A stretch of 27,207 nucleotides of DNA. Origin: Lachnospiraceae bacterium (lineage in GTDB: Bacteria > Bacillota > Clostridia > Lachnospirales > Lachnospiraceae). Of the stretch, positions 22,971-27,207 are shown in pieces. A model generated the notes under the pieces. The model ran no database searches and was not told the origin of the DNA. It saw only the letters and a list, made by a program, of their open reading frames with translations. The position numbers were made by a program, and so were the translations under genes. Within the stretch, counting starts at the first letter, position 1. Each line of letters opens with the position of its first letter. Where the stretch lies: NCBI GenBank assembly GCA_009774615.1, contig VSOC01000028.1:4534-31740 (forward strand), in the 5' to 3' direction.

Positions 22971-23873
22971 CTACCTTACCGCCCCAATCAGTTCCCGGAT
23001 ATCCTCCACCTGATTCCTCTTCATGTAGTCGGCAATCCCGTCGATAACGTCGGTTGTTGCACAGGGATTATGGAAGCTTGCCGTTCCCACAGCTACAGCC
23101 GTCGCTCCGGCAAGGATGAATTCCATCGCATCCTCCCAGGTCTTTATTCCGCCCATGCCAATCACCGGCAGTTTAACGGCATTGGCCACCTGATAAACCA
23201 TGCGCACGGCTATAGGATGAATCGCCGGGCCGGAAAGCCCTCCGGTTTTATTGGCCAGGGCAAAGCATCTGCGGTTGACGTCAATCTTCATTCCGGTCAG
23301 CGTATTGATCAGGGAAATAACATCTGCTCCCCCCGCCTCCGCCGCCTTTGCCATCACCGTAATATCCGTCACATTCGGGCTTAATTTCATGATAATGGGC
23401 TGCTTTGCACGATCCTTGCACGCCCTGGTAATTGCCTCCACGGATTTGGGGTCCTGACCGAAGGCAATGCCGCCTTCTTTGACATTCGGACAGGAAATAT
23501 TAATCTCCAGCATATCCACCGGCTCGTCGCCAAGACGCTCCACCACCTCAAGATAATCCTCTGTTGTCTTCCCGCACACATTGACAATAATCTTCGTATC
23601 GTACTGCTTTAAAAACGGAATATCCCGCGATGCAAACACGTCAATTCCCGGATTTTGCAGGCCGATAGCATTCAGCATACCGCTGGAGGTTTCAGCAATC
23701 CGCGGCGTGGGATTTCCCGGCCAGGGCACACTGGCAACACCCTTGGTCACCACTGCACCAAGACAGTTTAAGTCCACAAATTCTCCATATTCCGCACCAG
23801 AACCAAAGGTTCCCGACGCCTCCATCACCGGATTTTTCAGTTCAACGCCTGCCAGATTCACCTTCATATTCAT
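22971..23873 (-). CDS. pyrD: Dihydroorotate dehydrogenase, class 1B catalytic subunit
   Basis: 300 residues. Starts MNMKVNLAGVELKNPVMEAS; the ATG overlaps the pyrK stop (ATGA), so the two are coupled; an ATG two codons later is possible. FMN-site and catalytic blocks are ASGTFGSG, NAIGLQNPG, EINISCPNV (the Cys is the class 1 base), MKLSPNVTDI and VIGMGGIKTWEDAMEFILAG. With PyrK it oxidises dihydroorotate using NAD+ in the cytoplasm, as is usual for anaerobic Firmicutes. Last gene of the pyrF-K-D unit. Confidence 0.97.
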   Translation of the reverse strand: MNMKVNLAGVELKNPVMEASGTFGSGAEYGEFVDLNCLGAVVTKGVASVPWPGNPTPRIAETSSGMLNAIGLQNPGIDVFASRDIPFLKQYDTKIIVNVCGKTTEDYLEVVERLGDEPVDMLEINISCPNVKEGGIAFGQDPKSVEAITRACKDRAKQPIIMKLSPNVTDITVMAKAAEAGGADVISLINTLTGMKIDVNRRCFALANKTGGLSGPAIHPIAVRMVYQVANAVKLPVIGMGGIKTWEDAMEFILAGATAVAVGTASFHNPCATTDVIDGIADYMKRNQVEDIRELIGAVR

Positions 23874-24703
23874 CCGATTTCCACCTCCTCTGCGGAAAAT
23901 ACCGGCCCTTCTTTACAGATCCGTTTATTGTGAACATGGGTGTGTTCATCCACCTCTTTGGACTTGCACACACAGGCCAGACAGGCACCGATTCCGCACG
24001 CCATCCTCTCCTCCAGAGAGATAAAACACTCCATGTTCCTTTCCGCCGCAAAGTCTTTTAAGGCACGAAGCATGGGCTTGGGGCCGCAGGCAAAGATGAT
24101 ATCTCCCTGCAGCTTTTTCTCTGCAATTACATCCAGAACATTCCCCTTCGTTCCGATACTTCCGTCCTCCGAAGCCACAAACACCGAACCGCAGGCTTCA
24201 AATTCGGCCTTTAAAAAGGACTGGCTGTCCCGGTAGCCTAAGATGCTCAAGATATCCGCCTTTCCCTTAAGCTGCTTTGCAACCTCCAGCATCGGCGGGA
24301 TTCCTATACCTCCGCCGATAAGAAAAATGCGTTTCCCCTCCGCCTTTTCTAACGGAAAACCATTGCCCAAAGGGCCTGTCACATCCACGGTATCACCCTG
24401 GGTTAAACGGGAAAATTCTTCTGTCCCCGCCCCGGCCACCCGGTATACCACCCGCAGTCTTCGGTTATCCCGGTCAATCTCACAAAGGCTGATCGGCCGC
24501 GGAAGCAGTCGGGAAGCATCGGCGGAATACATCGAAATAAACTGTCCCGGAACTGCCGACACAGCCGTATTTTCCGCACAGAGCCAGAGGCTGTAAACCC
24601 CTTCTGCCAGCTTTTCCTGACCAAGAACCTTTGCTTTTTCTTTTATCTTTCCTGCTTTACTTTCCGTTCCTTTCTCCATGCTTTTCTCCGTTTTCTGTGC
24701 CAT
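23870..24703 (-). CDS. pyrK: Dihydroorotate dehydrogenase electron-transfer subunit
   Basis: 277 residues from ATG 24703, where GGGAGG lies five bases upstream (the frame opens 17 codons earlier without a site). After a Lys/Glu-rich head of about 25 residues come the FAD domain (PGQFISMY; RLLPRPISLCEID), the NAD-binding loop LIGGGIGIPPMLEVAK, the FACGPKPMLRAL block and a C-terminal 2Fe-2S site MACGIGACLACVC plus a distal Cys before KEGPVF. It passes electrons from PyrD FMN to NAD+. The charged extra head is slightly unusual. It begins 25 bases after pyrF. Confidence 0.96.
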   Translation of the reverse strand: MAQKTEKSMEKGTESKAGKIKEKAKVLGQEKLAEGVYSLWLCAENTAVSAVPGQFISMYSADASRLLPRPISLCEIDRDNRRLRVVYRVAGAGTEEFSRLTQGDTVDVTGPLGNGFPLEKAEGKRIFLIGGGIGIPPMLEVAKQLKGKADILSILGYRDSQSFLKAEFEACGSVFVASEDGSIGTKGNVLDVIAEKKLQGDIIFACGPKPMLRALKDFAAERNMECFISLEERMACGIGACLACVCKSKEVDEHTHVHNKRICKEGPVFSAEEVEIG

Positions 24704-24728
24704 CTTTTCCTCCCATTCTGTGCATATT

Positions 24729-25646
24729 TTACAGCACCCGTCCGATATCTGCAATCATATCCAGCACCGCCTGCCGTGAAGCTTCCCCAAAATGTTCGGA
24801 ACCGAATTTTGCATAAGCTTCCTTCTTATAGGCAGCAATAATTCCCCGGGAAGAGTTTACTACCGCACCAAAACCGTCATCGTTAAAGCAGTATTTCAAG
24901 TCCTCTGCCGTACCGCCCTGTGCACCGTATCCGGGCACTAAAAAGAAGGTGCGCGGCATAAGCTTCCGCAGCTTTTTGCTCATCTCGGGATAGGTTGCAC
25001 CCACAACTGCGCCTACATTGCTGTAGTCGCCATCCATACAGTCGGCACCCCACTCCACCACTTTTTCTGCCACCAGTTCATAGAGCGGACGCCCGTCAAT
25101 CAGCCTGTCCTGAAACTCGCCGCTGGAAGGATTCGAGGTCTTTACCAGAACAAATAAGCCCTTGTCCTGCTCCTTACACACATCCACAAAAGGCTTAACC
25201 CCATCCGTTCCCAGATAAGGATTCACCGTTAAAAAATCCGTGCGGAAGCCGGAATATACCTTGCTTCCCACCTTCACCTGGCCGATGTGTCCCGCCGCAT
25301 AAGCCGCAGACGTCGAGCCGATATCTCCCCTCTTTGCATCGCCAATCACCACCAGCCCCTTTTCCCGGCAGTAATCCACTGTCCTTTTATACACAGCCAA
25401 ACCTTCCAGCCCAAACTGCTCATACATCGCAATCTGCGGCTTCACCGACGGAATCAGGTCACAGGTAGCATCAATAATCTCCTTATTAAACGCCCACACC
25501 GCCTCGGCTGCCCCGGCAAGCGTTTCCCCATGCTCTTCAAATGCCTTTTTCGTTATCTGCTCAGGAATATAAGAAAGCATCGGGTCCAAGCCTACACAAA
25601 TCGGCGCTTTCGTCTTTGCAATTTTTTCCATTAACTGTTTAATCAT
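24729..25646 (-). CDS. pyrF: Orotidine 5'-phosphate decarboxylase, type II
   Basis: 305 residues from ATG 25646, GGAGG seven bases upstream. It decarboxylates OMP to UMP. Signatures are APICVGLDPMLSYIPEQ, the active-site GDAKRGDIGSTSAAYA (Asp-Lys-x2-Asp), TVNPYLGTDGVKPF, VLVKTSNPSS and the phosphate-binding end NSSRGIIAAY. The length and DAKRGDIGSTS form identify the longer type II family common in clostridia and actinobacteria. First gene of the pyrF-K-D operon. Confidence 0.97.
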   Translation of the reverse strand: MIKQLMEKIAKTKAPICVGLDPMLSYIPEQITKKAFEEHGETLAGAAEAVWAFNKEIIDATCDLIPSVKPQIAMYEQFGLEGLAVYKRTVDYCREKGLVVIGDAKRGDIGSTSAAYAAGHIGQVKVGSKVYSGFRTDFLTVNPYLGTDGVKPFVDVCKEQDKGLFVLVKTSNPSSGEFQDRLIDGRPLYELVAEKVVEWGADCMDGDYSNVGAVVGATYPEMSKKLRKLMPRTFFLVPGYGAQGGTAEDLKYCFNDDGFGAVVNSSRGIIAAYKKEAYAKFGSEHFGEASRQAVLDMIADIGRVL

Positions 25647-25749
25647 GAGATTTCCTCCATTCTCTGTGTATGTTTTGTGTTTTAGATACATCTTCATGTA
25701 CGGAATGTTTGTATTTTTCCATCATTTATGTATATTTCCAAGTGCTCAC

Positions 25750-25778
25750 AGTATAACATAATCTTGGGGGGCTGTAAA
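25750..25778 (-). promoter_or_regulatory. pyrF: Predicted promoter of pyrFKD
   Basis: TTTACA (25778-25773), a 17-base spacer and TATACT (25755-25750) with a TG upstream (extended -10). The leader of about 100 nt shows neither a PyrR-binding loop nor a terminator hairpin. Confidence 0.7.
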
Positions 25779-25789
25779 CCAGGATTGAC

Positions 25790-25818
25790 TTGATTAATCG
25801 GATTTATTGTAGTAAACT
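25790..25818 (+). promoter_or_regulatory. Predicted promoter of the AAA ATPase gene
   Basis: TTGATT (25790-25795), a 17-base spacer and TAAACT (25813-25818). It is back to back with the pyrFKD promoter, the two -35 boxes being 11 bases apart. A near-perfect ribosome site GGAGGTGATAAC precedes the ATG at 25865. Confidence 0.6.
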
Positions 25819-25864
25819 GTATCTTATAGAAATAAAGGATTATCCTTTTCCTGGAGGTGATAAC

Positions 25865-26953
25865 ATGAAACTGATGAATATAAAATTAAAAAATGTGAAA
25901 TGTTTCGACAAACTTACCCTTCATTTGGTAAAGCCAGAAACACAGGAACCCTTATCTGTCTGTGCCTTTGTTGGACCCAATGGAACAGGGAAAAGTACAA
26001 TCTTAGATTCCTTAGTTCATATTTTTACAAAAGCTTCGTCAGACTTTGGCGGGAATACCTTCAAATCCAATGCTGTAAAATATAAACACAGCAACCTGTC
26101 AATAACAGCAAGTTTTAAATTTTCACCACAGGAACAAAAGGTTTTAAATTATAATGAACCATTTCAACTGCATCACTATATGGATGATGAAGAATCTTAT
26201 TTCCTTTACCCACCTGCACCAAATGCATTATCTGAAGAAGAAAGAGAGAGTATTCGCCAGCATTATCTGACAACCTTCCAGACGTTAATCAATGCAAACA
26301 CCATGGGACTTATCTTCTATTTTGATGCATTTCGTTATCTAATTGCCAGAAACCCAAGCGGCCCGGATTTAGAAGATTTTAATCTCGATTCAAAATCCGG
26401 CGCATTAAAGAGTAATGTTTCCGAGGAAGGAAAAATCACGAATAAGTATTTTAATGTAAAACAGTGGCTGGTCAATTTAGACTATATGATCTTGAAAGGA
26501 GAAAAGCCTTATTATCAAACCATTTTTAACCATGTAATCAAAGCCTTTGAACTTTTATTTCATCCCCTTCTGTTTCACGGAATCAGCACGGAAGGAAAAA
26601 TTCTGTTTAAAGATAATAACAGCAATGAATTATTAGATATTGATATGTTAAGTGACGGATTTAAAAGTATATTTGTTATTATTACAGCAATTATACTGCG
26701 TCTTGCACTTGCATCCGAAGATGAAGAAGAAAATGAAGATGGAAAGACTGAACTTTTTTATGAAAAAGAAGCAATTATCCTAATCGATGAAATTGACTGT
26801 CATATCCATCCCAAATGGCAGAAAAACATCCTTCCTGCATTTCGGTTGCTGTTCCCTAATTGCCAATTTATTATAACTACACATTCTCCATTTATTCTGC
26901 AGTCGTTAAACGAATATGAAATCATAAAATTAGGAGAAAAAGAAATACTATGA
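25865..26953 (+). CDS. AAA family ATPase (OLD/ABC-like), possible defence protein
   Basis: 362 residues from the ATG after GGAGGTGATAAC. N-terminus MKLMNIKLKNVKCFDKLTLH is the usual first strands of an ABC/SMC-like ATPase. Walker A is FVGPNGTGKSTILDSL (about 36-50). A short helical/insert region of about 200 residues follows. MLSDGFKSIFVI resembles the ABC signature, ILIDEIDCHIHPKWQ is Walker B with the catalytic Glu, and FIITTHSPFILQSL has the switch His. There is no TOPRIM nuclease domain as in OLD proteins. Such ATPases pair with nuclease or effector partners in Septu, PARIS, retron and other anti-phage systems. The next gene overlaps its stop by four bases. Base composition is visibly more AT-rich than the pyr genes, suggesting acquisition by transfer. 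Confidence 0.85.
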   Translation: MKLMNIKLKNVKCFDKLTLHLVKPETQEPLSVCAFVGPNGTGKSTILDSLVHIFTKASSDFGGNTFKSNAVKYKHSNLSITASFKFSPQEQKVLNYNEPFQLHHYMDDEESYFLYPPAPNALSEEERESIRQHYLTTFQTLINANTMGLIFYFDAFRYLIARNPSGPDLEDFNLDSKSGALKSNVSEEGKITNKYFNVKQWLVNLDYMILKGEKPYYQTIFNHVIKAFELLFHPLLFHGISTEGKILFKDNNSNELLDIDMLSDGFKSIFVIITAIILRLALASEDEEENEDGKTELFYEKEAIILIDEIDCHIHPKWQKNILPAFRLLFPNCQFIITTHSPFILQSLNEYEIIKLGEKEIL

Positions 26954-27207
26954 CAAAGAATATCGAAAAAGTAAATATCCTGACTAATTTTTTTGATATG
27001 ACATTAGAAGAAGAATCTTCATGTTTACCCTATGTCCGGCAATATTTTGATTCTTCTTATTGCGAATTCTGCATGAATAAATTAATGACCAAAACACAGG
27101 CACTAAAAATAATTGCCAAAGAATATCATCACTTATCCGATTTTTCCAGACTGATGATTTCCTCAGATGCTGTAAATAGCGGAGAAATTATGGATTTCTG
27201 CGGCGAA
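26950..27207 (+). CDS. Unknown partner of the AAA ATPase (3' partial)
   Basis: I translated the frame that opens with the ATG overlapping the ATPase TGA (ATGA); 86 codons stay open to the window edge. It starts MTKNIEKVNILTNFFDMTLE, then PYVRQYFDSSYCEFCMNKLM and YHHLSDFSRLMISSDA. The Cys pair CEFC is compatible with a metal-binding site, but one pair proves nothing. I do not recognise the family. The four-base overlap implies translational coupling and that both proteins act together. A nuclease or toxin effector is the natural guess from comparable modules, but the missing C-terminus is needed to say. Confidence 0.6.
   Translation, partial: MTKNIEKVNILTNFFDMTLEEESSCLPYVRQYFDSSYCEFCMNKLMTKTQALKIIAKEYHHLSDFSRLMISSDAVNSGEIMDFCGE

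Noticed and set aside
25647..25749. PyrR-type attenuator before pyrF
   Set aside because: No PyrR-binding loop consensus and no terminator hairpin in the leader.

Overview
The window reads as chromosomal DNA of an anaerobic Firmicute, most likely a gut Lachnospiraceae relative (Blautia/Roseburia-like). This rests on gene content (purEMND, pyrFKD with a type II PyrF and class 1B PyrD/PyrK, NhaC, VanZ, a choline-binding GH25 lysozyme), strong GGAGG ribosome binding sites, sigma-A-type promoters and protein style; no rRNA or species marker is present. Almost everything is on the minus strand; only nhaC and the two genes at the right edge are on the plus strand.

Layout, left to right: (1) 1-1191, the start of a secreted GH25 lysozyme whose C-terminal cell-wall-binding repeats run off the edge. 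(2) A divergent promoter region and nhaC (1500-2822). (3) A purine operon read leftward, purE-purM-purN-purD (6755 to 3077), followed in frame after the purD stop by a 52-residue remnant of a small cysteine protein; a strong promoter and a possible attenuator hairpin lie upstream of purE. (4) A broken AAA-ATPase-like/PD-(D/E)XK gene (7301-8461), a short orphan ORF, and a solitary type I-E-like CRISPR repeat (8721-8749). (5) A leftward cluster of a 52-aa membrane protein, VanZ, a second small membrane protein and a large M29-type aminopeptidase. (6) pyrE, with a 166-bp long-hairpin element inserted between its promoter and its start codon. (7) A GntR-controlled catabolic operon (20348 to 13105): regulator, COG1574 amidohydrolase, YfcC-type transporter, FrlB-like deglycase, FrlD-like kinase and a second SIS protein, closed by a strong terminator. 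(8) An NSS sodium symporter and a TRIC/UPF0126 membrane protein, each with its own promoter. (9) The pyrimidine operon pyrF-pyrK-pyrD. (10) A divergent AAA ATPase overlapping the start of an unknown gene cut by the window edge.

Purine and pyrimidine genes are housekeeping. The operon in (7) most plausibly imports an Amadori-type (fructosamine) conjugate, may trim it with the amidohydrolase, phosphorylates it with the PfkB kinase and cleaves the 6-phosphate with the SIS deglycase(s), under a GntR/UTRA repressor with visible ATAAC-GTTAT operators. The most unusual non-coding signals are the long hairpin ahead of pyrE, a family of short GTTACTGT-type palindromes in four intergenic gaps, and the lone CRISPR repeat. 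The ATPase plus unknown gene at the right edge is a candidate two-gene defence-like module but is only half visible.
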